Assembly (NCBI GenBank): GCA_025548565.1
Contig: JAJLPB010000004.1
Location: 310,001-374,000, forward strand
Direction of reading: 5' to 3'
Length of the DNA: 64,000 nucleotides
Source of the DNA: Rugamonas sp. A1-17
GTDB lineage: Bacteria; Pseudomonadota; Gammaproteobacteria; Burkholderiales; Burkholderiaceae_D
Shown: positions 32,708-41,621 of the stretch, piece after piece
Layout: each line of letters starts with the position of its first letter
Numbering within the stretch: position 1 is the first letter of the stretch
Notes under the pieces: generated by a model
The model's input: only the letters and a program-made list of their open reading frames with translations
Database searches by the model: none
Told to the model about the DNA's origin: nothing
Program-made: the position numbers and the translations under genes

Positions 32708-35014
32708 TTAGACCAATTTTCGCGCCACTCTGAAGCCGACGATGTCGTTGGCCAGCACCGCCGAGAAGCCGTTACGCACCGCGGACCGCAGGTAGCGCGG
32801 GTTGTAGAGCCACGAACCGCCGCGCAGAATGCGCCGCACAGGATCGCCGCCCTCCTCCCACGCGCTGCCGTCGACCGGGGCGCCGGCGTAGTTATCGTGC
32901 ACCACATCCTGCGTCCACTCCCACACATTGCCGTGCATGTCGAACAGGCCCCAGGGATTGGGCTGGAAGGTCCCGGCCTTGTTGGTCCCCTGCAGATAGG
33001 CGCCGCGCGGACTGCCGTTGTAGGTGTAGTGGCCGTCATAGTTGGCCTGCTCGGTGGTGATGGTGTCGCCGAAGCTGAAGGCGGTTTTGGTGCCGGCGCG
33101 GCAGGCGTATTCCCATTCCGCCTCGCTGGGCAGGCGGTACAACTGGCCGGTCTTCTCCGACAGCCAGCGCAGGTACTGCTGCGCATCGACCCAGCTGACG
33201 CCGACCACAGGATGCTCGTCCGTCTGGGCGAAGCCAGGCGCGCGCCAATCGGTGTCCGACTGCGATTCCCAGCCGGTGGCGCGCACGAACTGCCGCCACT
33301 GCCCGACCGTGACCGGCGAGCGCCCCATCGCAAACGACTGTTCGATGCCGACCCAGTGCTGCGGGGTTTCGCGGTCCAGCCAGTTTTTCTGCGCGCCGGC
33401 CTTGATGGCCGCCGCCTGCTCATGTTCGTGTGAGCCCATCTGGAAGCGGCCGGTCGGGATCAGCACCAGGTCGGGGCCGACGCCGGTGCCGTCGAGGAAG
33501 CGGTCGCGCAGCACGCCGTTGGCGTCGGCGACCGGGCTGCCCGGCGAGGGCATCAGCGCGGCCAATTCGGCGGCATTGCGTTCGGCCTGCTGCCTGCGAT
33601 GGCGCTCCTGCTCCGCGCGGTACGCCGCTTCCGCTTTCAACTGCGCGGCTTTGCGCTGCTGCTCCTCGCGCTCTTCGCGGGCCTTCTTCGCGTCGGCATC
33701 GCGGCGCGCCTGCAACTGCTCGCGCAAGGCTTGCTTGCGCGCCTGCGCGGCGGCTTCCGCCTCGGCGCGTTGTTTGACTTCCAATGCGCGGCGCTGCTGG
33801 TCCAGCTTTGCCTTCTCCGCCGCAGCCGCCTGCGCCTCGGCCTGGCGGCGCGCCGCCAACTCGGCAACTTGCGCCTGGCGCTTCACTTCGGCGGCGCGCG
33901 CCTGCTCCGCTTGCGCGGCCTTGGCCTCGGCGTGGGCGGTTTGTTCGGACTTGCGCTGCTGCTCGCGCTCCTGCGCCAGCTTGGCTTGCGCTGCCAGCTC
34001 CTCTTCGCTTGGACCGGCGGCGCGGTGCAGCTCCGCCAGCAGTTCGTTGACCGATGCCGGACGGCGCTCCTGTGCGTAGGCGAAGCCGTTCTGCAGCACC
34101 TTCCATTGCGCGGGATTGAGCCCCTGCGGCGGCGATGGATGGAAGTCGGCAGGCCGCATATCGTCGAACGGCATGCGGCCTTCCAGCAGTTGGTAGATCA
34201 TCACGGCGACGGCGTAGACATCCAGCTTGGGCGCCGGCTGGCGCTGATGCGTGCCCGCTTCCGGCGCGCGATAGCCGACCGTGCCGGCATTGGGCGTCTG
34301 CAAACCAAGGCTGCTGCCGGCGCTGCGCGCGCGCGAGGCGATGCCGAAGTCCAGCAGCTTGATCTCGCCGCGCTGGGTCAGGAACACGTTGCCAGGCTTG
34401 ATGTCGCGGTGGACCAGCTTGTGCTTGTCCCATGCGTATTGCAAGGCGTCGCCCACTGGGGCTAGCAGGCGGTAGACGGTGTCCAGCGGCAGCGGGCCTT
34501 GCGCCGCCAGGTAGGCGTCGAGGTCCTGGCCTTCCAGGTATTCCATGATGATGAAATAGCTGGAGGTGGCCGGGTCCTGCGCCCATTCATAAACCCTGAC
34601 GATGTTTTCGTGCGCCAGCTTGCGTGCCTGCGTCGCTTCTTCGATCAGCAGCTTGGCGTGGGTGGCGCTCTGGGTCAGCTGCGGCGGCAGGATCTTCAAG
34701 GCCACCATGTCGCTGTGGCCCAGTTCCGCGTGGGTGGCGAGGTCGGTCGCCTGCCACACCTGCCCCATGCCGCCCATGCCGATCAGGCGCTCCAGCCGGT
34801 AGCGGCGGTTCTGTGGGCCGATCTCCTGGCCGGACATCAGCCCCAGCTCCGTCCCCTGCCGCACAGGTGGCGGGGCCGTGACGCCGCCTCCCGGCGGCGC
34901 GTACTCCGCGTCCAGGATGGCGTTCTTGCGGCGGTCGAACTCCTGCAAGCTCAGTAGACCGTCATCATGTAAGGCCCGCAGTTCGCGGATCTTGTCTCTT
35001 GCTGTTTGCATCAT
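32708..35014 (-). CDS. Ser/Thr kinase fused to formylglycine-generating-type domain
   Basis: This 768-residue protein has an N-terminal SHOCT-like helix pair (about 5-38). A Hanks kinase domain (71-335) follows with glycine loop LIGMGGMGQVW, K107, HRD with D204 and DFG with D222. Next come a long charged Ala/Gln-rich coiled coil (about 345-490) and a C-terminal FGE/SUMF1 domain (about 510-768; LIPTGRFQMGS, RLPSEAEWEYACRAG, GNVWEWTQD, LRGGSWL). The FGE-type domain probably binds rather than oxidises. There is no membrane segment. It is the last gene of the minus-strand operon, 34 bases after the SPFH gene. Confidence 0.9.
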   Translation of the reverse strand: MMQTARDKIRELRALHDDGLLSLQEFDRRKNAILDAEYAPPGGGVTAPPPVRQGTELGLMSGQEIGPQNRRYRLERLIGMGGMGQVWQATDLATHAELGHSDMVALKILPPQLTQSATHAKLLIEEATQARKLAHENIVRVYEWAQDPATSSYFIIMEYLEGQDLDAYLAAQGPLPLDTVYRLLAPVGDALQYAWDKHKLVHRDIKPGNVFLTQRGEIKLLDFGIASRARSAGSSLGLQTPNAGTVGYRAPEAGTHQRQPAPKLDVYAVAVMIYQLLEGRMPFDDMRPADFHPSPPQGLNPAQWKVLQNGFAYAQERRPASVNELLAELHRAAGPSEEELAAQAKLAQEREQQRKSEQTAHAEAKAAQAEQARAAEVKRQAQVAELAARRQAEAQAAAAEKAKLDQQRRALEVKQRAEAEAAAQARKQALREQLQARRDADAKKAREEREEQQRKAAQLKAEAAYRAEQERHRRQQAERNAAELAALMPSPGSPVADANGVLRDRFLDGTGVGPDLVLIPTGRFQMGSHEHEQAAAIKAGAQKNWLDRETPQHWVGIEQSFAMGRSPVTVGQWRQFVRATGWESQSDTDWRAPGFAQTDEHPVVGVSWVDAQQYLRWLSEKTGQLYRLPSEAEWEYACRAGTKTAFSFGDTITTEQANYDGHYTYNGSPRGAYLQGTNKAGTFQPNPWGLFDMHGNVWEWTQDVVHDNYAGAPVDGSAWEEGGDPVRRILRGGSWLYNPRYLRSAVRNGFSAVLANDIVGFRVARKLV

Positions 35015-35048
35015 TAAGCGAAGTGTAACCGTTCCTGCTTCAAACCGT

Positions 35049-37322
35049 TCAAGCTAAAGGCACGCCGCATTGGGCGCAGAATTTGTCCAGCGGGTGGCCG
35101 GCCCGCGTCGGATGGCCGTTGGCGCAGTAGCGCACCGGCGCCGGAGCGGGTGCCGGGGTGCCAGCGCCGGCCTGCGCCACGCCGATGCCCAACTGGCTCT
35201 GCGTGGTCAGTGCGCTGGCACTGGCGGTGTTCTGCACGTTCAGCAAATCGAGCTGGTGGCGGCGGTCCTTGTCCATTTCGGCGTCGCGGTGCGCGCGCTC
35301 TTCCAGCACTCGCGCGTGCGCCAGTTGCGCCGCTTCCGCCGGCGTGACGCCATGTTCGGCCGCCACCACATGCGCCAGCGCCTGTATCTGATCGGCCGTC
35401 ATGCCGCCCTGGATTTGCAGCTTCATGATCTGCGTCAGCGCCTCGGCGTTCGGCGCGGCGGCCGTGGCCACCTTGCCGTTATCGCTCAGGCGTCCGATGG
35501 TTTCGATGCGCGCCAGTTCATGCGACTGCTGCGCCAGCAGCACATCGTACTCGCCCTTCCAGCGAGCGAACTTCTCATCGCGCTCGTGCTCCAGTTTCTT
35601 CAGGTCGCGCTGCCACTGGGCTTCCTGCTCCTTCTGCTTGAGGATCTGACGCTGCTCCTCGACCTCCAGCTGGTCCAGCATGGCCTGCTTGTTCACGGCC
35701 AGGTTCTGGCGCTGGTGCACGCCATCCGCCTCGATGGTGCGCAGCAGCTTTTCGTACTGGGCGACGGAATCGGCTTGCGCACCGGCGCGCTTCAGCTCTT
35801 CGATCTTCTGGTTGATCTCCGCCACCTGTACCGCGTTGGCGGCGTCCTTGACGGCATCGCCGCGCAGCAGCTCGCGCTGGCGGGCCAGTTGCAGCTGGTC
35901 TTCCCATTCCTGCACGCGCTCGGCCTCGCGGCGGCGGGCGGCGGCGGCCAGGGTCATGCCCTGGATGCGCTCATTGTGGCCTTCGGCCTCGATTTGCAGC
36001 TCGCGTTCTTTTTCCGCCTTCTCGCGCTGGCGCAATGCCGTCAGCTCGTTGCGTCGATGCGCTTCGTCTTCGATCAGCAGCGCCTGTGCCATCTGGTTTT
36101 CGATGGCTTGCTGGCGCAGCTGGTGCGACAGGCGCTGTTGCGCCAGCTGGCGTTGTTCGGCGGCGGTCTGCTGCAGCACTTCGAGCTCGGTACGCATCTT
36201 GATCTGGGCCAGATGGCGCACGTGCTCCCAGTCGGCCTGCTCGCCGGCGCGGTGCGATTTGTTCTTCGCCAGCTCATGTTCCAGATCGGCCAGCACGGTG
36301 CCGGCGCCCTTGTCGACGGCGACCTTGCGGGTCTTCGATTCCATCACTCGGCTGTACAAGTCCACTTCGCGCGCGCGCAACGCCTGCATGCGCTCGGACT
36401 CCTTGAACGTCAGCTCCGCCTTGTCGACGGCGGCGTCCTGGCGCAGTTCGGCGCGGCGCAGTTCGGAGCGCATCTTCTGCTCTTCGCGCCAGATGGCCTG
36501 CCATTCCTCTTCATCGTAGATCTGGTCCAGCTGCTTGGTGTGCTCCAGCTGCACGTGACGCTCGTCCGCCACCAGCCACAGGGTGCCGATGCGTTCGCGG
36601 TTGTGGTCGAATTTGTCGTGTCGCAGCGCGGCGGTCTCCACGCGGTCAACGGCCAGGCCGTAGGCGGCCAGGCGCAATTTCAGCGCCGCCTGCAGGCGTT
36701 CGTCCAGTTGCAGGCGCAGGTCTGCGTTGTGGGCCATGTCGCGCATCGAACGGCTGCCGACAAATTCCGCCGCCACCTGATGCACCGAAGGCCCGAGCAG
36801 GTCGTGCAGGTGCCGCGTGCTGACGGTGCCCGGCACGGTCATGAAGTGCTGGGCGAAGGCCGGCACGTTCTCGATGCGGATGGCGACCGTGAAGCGGGCC
36901 GATACCTTCAGGTGTTCCGCCGTTTGCAGGTCGGCGAAGGAGAATTCCACCGGCAGCGCGGCACTGCGGGTGATCAGGATTTCCGCGTTCTGGTTGCGCA
37001 GCAGATGATTCAGGCGGGTGAAGAAGCCTTCGATCTCGTATTCGCCCTGCGGCACCTCGGTGGCCTTGTCGCCCTGCAGGATGTAGGCGCGCGAGGTGGC
37101 CGGCACGCGCAGCGTTTTGGTGAAGATGCCGGACAAGGCGCTCACGCCGAAGTAGACGGCCAGTTCGTCGTCGCCGGGGATCCAGCGGTTATCGCGCAGC
37201 ACCGGCTCGTTGCGCGGGGCGCCCAGGGTCAAGCCGCAATGCTTGCAGTAGCCCGACTGGTCGTCGTTTTTGTGCTCGCAGCGCGGGCATTTAACGCCGC
37301 CAAAACCAAACATTTGGAACAT
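35049..37322 (-). CDS. Zinc-ribbon, SPFH-like, coiled-coil protein
   Basis: This 757-residue protein has an N-terminal zinc ribbon (C12, C15, C26, C29), then an SPFH/band-7-like domain (about 40-245; LKVSARFTVAIRIENVPAF, LQAALKLRLAAYGLAVDRVE). A long charged coiled coil (about 260-600), a hydrophilic region and a second C-terminal zinc ribbon (YCANGH ... FCAQCG) follow. No membrane segment is visible. SPFH proteins oligomerise into rings at membranes, so this may build the scaffold of the system. The start is set by AAGGAG six bases upstream. Confidence 0.8.
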   Translation of the reverse strand: MFQMFGFGGVKCPRCEHKNDDQSGYCKHCGLTLGAPRNEPVLRDNRWIPGDDELAVYFGVSALSGIFTKTLRVPATSRAYILQGDKATEVPQGEYEIEGFFTRLNHLLRNQNAEILITRSAALPVEFSFADLQTAEHLKVSARFTVAIRIENVPAFAQHFMTVPGTVSTRHLHDLLGPSVHQVAAEFVGSRSMRDMAHNADLRLQLDERLQAALKLRLAAYGLAVDRVETAALRHDKFDHNRERIGTLWLVADERHVQLEHTKQLDQIYDEEEWQAIWREEQKMRSELRRAELRQDAAVDKAELTFKESERMQALRAREVDLYSRVMESKTRKVAVDKGAGTVLADLEHELAKNKSHRAGEQADWEHVRHLAQIKMRTELEVLQQTAAEQRQLAQQRLSHQLRQQAIENQMAQALLIEDEAHRRNELTALRQREKAEKERELQIEAEGHNERIQGMTLAAAARRREAERVQEWEDQLQLARQRELLRGDAVKDAANAVQVAEINQKIEELKRAGAQADSVAQYEKLLRTIEADGVHQRQNLAVNKQAMLDQLEVEEQRQILKQKEQEAQWQRDLKKLEHERDEKFARWKGEYDVLLAQQSHELARIETIGRLSDNGKVATAAAPNAEALTQIMKLQIQGGMTADQIQALAHVVAAEHGVTPAEAAQLAHARVLEERAHRDAEMDKDRRHQLDLLNVQNTASASALTTQSQLGIGVAQAGAGTPAPAPAPVRYCANGHPTRAGHPLDKFCAQCGVPLA

Positions 37323-37421
37323 GTCAGACTCCTTCTTCGATTCATCTTCCGGGCCGCCCTGCCATGCGCCGATTTTAGCAGGCACGCCCGATTTCATTCT
37401 TGCGCACGATACCGCGATGCG

Positions 37422-38444
37422 CTAAATCATGCCGATCCGCTCGATACAGGCCACGCTGGCGCCCCTTCGGCGCAGCTCAGCCGCAAACCCGGGCGGCAGG
37501 TCGGGCTCCCAATCCTTGGGCAGCAGGATGCGGTCGCCGGCCGTCGCTTGCATTAATATCAACTCCAGCTTGGGCTGGCGGCCTTCGACCGTGTCGACGC
37601 GGCCGGCATGCCAGGCGCTGGAGCAGCCGGTGGCGATGATGCGCCCGCGCGGCACGAACTCGCGGCCGCGCGCGAGCCGGTCGGCCATCACCAGCGCCAG
37701 TTGGTACGATCCACCCTGGAAGCGCGGCTGGCTAAAGCGCACCACGCTGCGCCAGCGGCCCAGGCCCTTCGCGTCGAAGTGGCGGGCGCCGGCCAGGGTC
37801 TGGCGCACTTCCAGTTGGGCGCTCAGGTCCAGGCCCGGTGCGGCGATGGTGTCTTCCTCGCTGGTCGCGGCCTGGCCGTCCGGGGGGCTTTCGATTGCAA
37901 AGACGCTGACTTCCACCCATGCCAGGCTGTCGTTGATGCCACCGCTGTGCAGCGGGAACCATGCGCGCACGCTGGACACGCCGGACGATGGATCGGCGTG
38001 TCCGCTCAAGGCGCCGAGGTGGGTGATGTGCAGCGCGCCGGCCGCGCCGTCGCCGACGGTGCCGTTGACGCGGCCGAGGTGCCACGCGTCGGACCAGCCT
38101 TGCGCGTATTGATGGCCTTTGTACGCCGGCTGGAACAGGCCGCGCACCATGCGGTCGGCCAGCACGGCGGCCAGCTCCCAGTCGCGGTCCGCCGGGCCGG
38201 GGGCGATGTCCATGCTGAGGACGACCTGGTCGCGGCTGTCGAGGCGCACCTCGGTGTGGCGGGCCAGGCGCACCACTTCCTGCATCCGCTCGGCGATGGC
38301 CGGGGCGCCGGCGACGGTGCATTTGACGTCGGCGCGGTTGGCGCGCGGGCGGCGGCTGGCGGTGACCGTCAGTACGCGGCCGTCCGGCAGCATGCTGCGG
38401 CATTCGGCGTTGGTGGGCACGGTGGCGGCGGACAGTGTGGTCAT
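37422..38444 (-). CDS. Protein with two tandem Lon-S16-like halves
   Basis: This 340-residue soluble protein is not assigned to a named family. The C-terminal half aligns by eye with the Lon proteolytic domain: GGSYQLALVMADRL (S246) for the Lon GPSAG serine region, then RIIATG, GRVDTVEGRQPKLEL (K292) for the GGLKEKL lysine region, then RILLPKDWE and a last strand VACIERI. The N-terminal half repeats the pattern (DWELAAVLADRMVRG, WHLGRVNG) without the serine. Activity is uncertain because the lysine alignment can shift by two. The start overlaps the previous stop as ATGA. Confidence 0.65.
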   Translation of the reverse strand: MTTLSAATVPTNAECRSMLPDGRVLTVTASRRPRANRADVKCTVAGAPAIAERMQEVVRLARHTEVRLDSRDQVVLSMDIAPGPADRDWELAAVLADRMVRGLFQPAYKGHQYAQGWSDAWHLGRVNGTVGDGAAGALHITHLGALSGHADPSSGVSSVRAWFPLHSGGINDSLAWVEVSVFAIESPPDGQAATSEEDTIAAPGLDLSAQLEVRQTLAGARHFDAKGLGRWRSVVRFSQPRFQGGSYQLALVMADRLARGREFVPRGRIIATGCSSAWHAGRVDTVEGRQPKLELILMQATAGDRILLPKDWEPDLPPGFAAELRRRGASVACIERIGMI

Positions 38445-39595
38445 AACGATGGCTCGGCGCGAGGTGCGTATGGGGCGCGGCGGAAGGCCAGGCCGGTTTC
38501 CAGGTTGGCGCAGATGCGGTCCGCGTCTTCCAGCAATGCCGGCCATTGCGCATGGTCGGCACGCTGGAAGCGGGCCAGCAGCGCCCAGGCTTCGTCCAGC
38601 GCCTGTACCGCCAGCAGGGTTTGGGCGGTGCGGCGGGTTTGTTCGTCGGGCGCCAGCGGCTGGTCGGGTGCGGCCCAGGCCAGTGCCGGCATGGTGTTGA
38701 CATTCAGCGCGGCCATGCCGAGGCGCAGCAACAGGGCTTGGTGTTGCTGGAAGATTTGCAAACCGTCCGGCAGCACGAGCGCGCGCAGTTCGCTGGCAAG
38801 GCTGGGCAATTCGATGAAGAGACGCCGCAAGGCAAAGGCGTCCTGCTGGGCGGTCGACGTCGCAGCCCTGGCGTTTCGCCGCACATGCGCGGGCAGCGCG
38901 GACGCGGCGGCGTCCTGCTGCGAGGCCTGCGCAGCTGCCGCGGCGATGCTCGGCGTTTGCAGGGACGGCGCCGACGAGGCGGCGGAATTCTCAGCGGGCG
39001 GCGGCGCGACTGCCGCTTCAACTGCCGCGCGGGCTCTCAGCACTTCGGCGTAGTCGACCTGGTCGCCGAGATCCACCGGCACGCAGTCGTCAACGGTCAC
39101 GCCGAAGCGTGTGTACACCAGCTGATTAAGGCCTGCTCGGAATGCGTGCCACTCATTCATCGTCGTGCACGGCGGCAGATCCAATGCACCTTGCGTGAGC
39201 TCGGTTTCCAATGCCGCTTGCACTGCCGCGCGGAGTGTCTCCAGTTCCAGCCGTTCCACCATCTCGCTGTACAAATACAGGTCGAAGCGCTGCTGCGTCA
39301 CGCGTGGATTGGGCGCGTCGACGACAAAGCGCAGTTGCAATCCCCACTCCGGCGCCGAGGCGAATGGCGCCAGATGCACCGTGTATGGCCCTGGATGAAA
39401 GCACAGCACCGTCTCGCCCTGCTCGCAGGCCACCTTCCCTGCTGGCGCGCGGCGCGCATGGCCGCCCGCGTTGAAGACCACCACCGTGCTGCCGGCCGGC
39501 GCGCAGTCGCCCGCATCGAGCCTGAGCGCGATGAGCGTGACTCCCAGTCCGTCGATATCGACGGCTGGCTTGCGGCGCCGGGAAAATATACCCAT
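38441..39595 (-). CDS. Unknown protein with N-terminal SPFH-like region
   Basis: This 384-residue protein has an N-terminal 175-residue part resembling a short SPFH/band-7 domain (RVTQQRFDLYLYSEMVERLE, then LNQLVYTRFGVTVDDCVPVDLGD). An Ala/Pro/Ser-rich linker (about 195-240) and a helical C-terminal part follow. It opens with a basic patch (GIFSRRRKP) that could touch a membrane or RNA. The SPFH resemblance is pattern-based and tentative. It lies three bases after the 198-residue gene and overlaps the next start. Confidence 0.55.
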   Translation of the reverse strand: MGIFSRRRKPAVDIDGLGVTLIALRLDAGDCAPAGSTVVVFNAGGHARRAPAGKVACEQGETVLCFHPGPYTVHLAPFASAPEWGLQLRFVVDAPNPRVTQQRFDLYLYSEMVERLELETLRAAVQAALETELTQGALDLPPCTTMNEWHAFRAGLNQLVYTRFGVTVDDCVPVDLGDQVDYAEVLRARAAVEAAVAPPPAENSAASSAPSLQTPSIAAAAAQASQQDAAASALPAHVRRNARAATSTAQQDAFALRRLFIELPSLASELRALVLPDGLQIFQQHQALLLRLGMAALNVNTMPALAWAAPDQPLAPDEQTRRTAQTLLAVQALDEAWALLARFQRADHAQWPALLEDADRICANLETGLAFRRAPYAPRAEPSL

Positions 39596-39598
39596 GGT

Positions 39599-40195
39599 CT
39601 AAGGCGTCACCGGTTCGACGGCAAACCCGGCGCCGTACATCTGGAAGTGCCGCGCCGGTGCGGTGGCGAAGGGCCAGCCGCATTCGCATTCGCCGTCCGA
39701 GTCCAGCCGGCCCTGCAGGACGATCGCCCCGCCGCCGTCGATCACGCGCACCATCACATGTTCGCGCAGCAGGCGGGCGGCGAACGGCGCCTCGGCCGAC
39801 AGGCTAAGAATCACTTGCCAACCCTCGCCTTGCGGCAGGAAGTGCAGCGTCCAGCAACCATCGTCGGTGACCAGCGACTCCAACGCGGTGGCGCTGGCGG
39901 CCGCGCGCAGCATGCCACCGCTGCCGCTCCATACCGGATCGTTGGAGGCCTGCGGCAAGCGCATCGACGCCTGCCGCTCCAGCGACAGTTGGCGAAAGCG
40001 ACGCAACGTCAACGGCGACGCGGACAGCGCTTGCCGCTCGTTCGGCGTCAGCACCCGGCTGCCGTCCAGCGCCGCCAGCAGCGTGGCGTCGGCCAGCATC
40101 AGGCGGTCGCCCGGCACGGCGCGGGCCAGCAGCGCGCGTTCTCGCAGCCGTGCGTCCTGCTTATCTTGTGCGGATTTCAATTCGTTCTCCTTCAT
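39599..40195 (-). CDS. Unknown protein, possible partner of the upstream gene
   Basis: This 198-residue soluble protein has a charged helical N-terminus (1-80) containing LTPNERQALSASPLTLRRFRQL. A beta-rich C-terminal domain (about 95-195) follows with WTLHFLPQGEGWQVILSLSAE and MVRVIDGGGAIVLQGRL. The N-terminal helix pattern is faintly like anti-sigma factors and the beta domain like a transthyretin-type sandwich. Neither is firm. It overlaps the upstream gene as ATGA, implying stoichiometric expression. Confidence 0.55.
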   Translation of the reverse strand: MKENELKSAQDKQDARLRERALLARAVPGDRLMLADATLLAALDGSRVLTPNERQALSASPLTLRRFRQLSLERQASMRLPQASNDPVWSGSGGMLRAAASATALESLVTDDGCWTLHFLPQGEGWQVILSLSAEAPFAARLLREHVMVRVIDGGGAIVLQGRLDSDGECECGWPFATAPARHFQMYGAGFAVEPVTP

Positions 40196-41520
40196 TTCGC
40201 CGGTGCGGTGTTGGCCGCGTACAGCTTGTCGATCGCTTCGTTGCGGCGCTTGCGCAGCGTCGGCATCGAAATCTGGTCCAGCGCCGCCAACTGCTGCAGG
40301 GTCGGCAGCTCGCCGGTGGCCGGATCCAGCCAGGCTTCCGGATAGGTGTCGTCGGCGACGCCCAGCAGTTTTTGGTACACGGCCAGCCGGATCGGCAGCG
40401 ATTCGCCACCCAGGACGCGTAGCGCCCAGCTGCCGGCTTCCTGCGCAGCCCGCGCCAATTCCAGATAGCGGGGGGGCAGGGAAAGCGCGCCGGCCAGCGA
40501 CTGTTCCACCGCCAGGTCGTGCGCCTTGAATTCAGGTTCCGGCCCGGCGGCGCAGTCCGCCGAATCGTCCGGCACATCATCCGCAAGGCCGGCTTCGCCG
40601 TCCTCCGCCGGCTCGGGCAGGATGCGGTCCTCGTCCCGCGCCTCGCCCTGTTCGGACTCGCCGATCACGCGCCAGTAGTCTTCCAGCCACAGGGCCGCCT
40701 CGCCGGCGTCGCCCGACCAGTCGTCGGCGCGGTCCATATTGGCGGACAGTTCCTCATAGTCGCCAATTTCCGCCAGCATCGCCGCGATCTTGTCCGGGCT
40801 GTTTTTCAGGCTGGCGAAGCGCTTGGACTTGGTGTGCAGCGGCCCTGGCGAGCCGGCATAGCGCTCCTGCGACTCGCTCCAGCGGATAATCCATTCCGCC
40901 TTGCAGCCGCCGATGGACTTCATCTGCCGCGTTTCGATCGGGCTGCCGTCGATCGCACGTCCGAGGATGGCGCCCACCTGCTCCGCGTGCTGGCGCCAGT
41001 CCGCGAACAGGCCGGCGATTTCGCGGTAGGCGGTATCGAGCATACGGTATGTATAGATTTTGTTGGGCGAGCAGTCGCGGCCCGTGGTCACGATGTAGTT
41101 GTCGGCGTCGACCTTGTCGCGCAGGCCGGCGTACATGTCGTTGACCTTCTTGCGCATCACGCCTTCGGCGGCGGCGTCGAGCCAGAAGGCGCCGCTGCGC
41201 GCATGCTCGGCGGCGACGGCGGCGGCGAACGCCAGCCAGAACGCGGGCTGCGCCTGCAACTCGAACAACAGGCTAAGCGACAGCTCATAGACGCTGTCGC
41301 CGTAGCTGTTGCCTTCGGCCTCGGCGCGGGCCGAGCGCGCCCCCGCGCGCAGCGCCGCGGCCACCGCGTCGGTGTAGCAGTCGAGCAGCGCGGCGTGCTG
41401 TCCCGCGTCGAGTATCTGGTGCATCTCAAGCCGCCGGAACGCCTGCAACGAGCAGTGTCCCAACAACTTGCGCACTTGTTCCCAGCCGTGCTCCTGATAC
41501 CGGGTTCCTGGCAAGCGCAT
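40192..41520 (-). CDS. Unknown protein with C-terminal HTH-like stretch
   Basis: This 442-residue soluble protein has an N-terminal helical region (1-150), a central segment with IVTTGRDCSPNKIYTYRMLDTAY and RQMKSIGGCKAEWIIRW, and an acidic linker (about 310-345). The C-terminal 90 residues end in LPTLQQLAALDQISMPTLRKRRNEAIDKLY, which reads like a sigma-region-4 or similar helix-turn-helix. It is the first gene of the tightly packed six-gene run, with AGGA five bases before the ATG. A role in controlling the operon is possible but unproven. Confidence 0.55.
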   Translation of the reverse strand: MRLPGTRYQEHGWEQVRKLLGHCSLQAFRRLEMHQILDAGQHAALLDCYTDAVAAALRAGARSARAEAEGNSYGDSVYELSLSLLFELQAQPAFWLAFAAAVAAEHARSGAFWLDAAAEGVMRKKVNDMYAGLRDKVDADNYIVTTGRDCSPNKIYTYRMLDTAYREIAGLFADWRQHAEQVGAILGRAIDGSPIETRQMKSIGGCKAEWIIRWSESQERYAGSPGPLHTKSKRFASLKNSPDKIAAMLAEIGDYEELSANMDRADDWSGDAGEAALWLEDYWRVIGESEQGEARDEDRILPEPAEDGEAGLADDVPDDSADCAAGPEPEFKAHDLAVEQSLAGALSLPPRYLELARAAQEAGSWALRVLGGESLPIRLAVYQKLLGVADDTYPEAWLDPATGELPTLQQLAALDQISMPTLRKRRNEAIDKLYAANTAPAK

Positions 41521-41621
41521 ACAGTCCTGTCAATAATAGAAAAAACGAAAATGGGCGCGCTATGGCGGACGCCTCAAAATCATGCCACAAAAGCGGCGAT
41601 TTCATTATCCCGTTTACAAGC

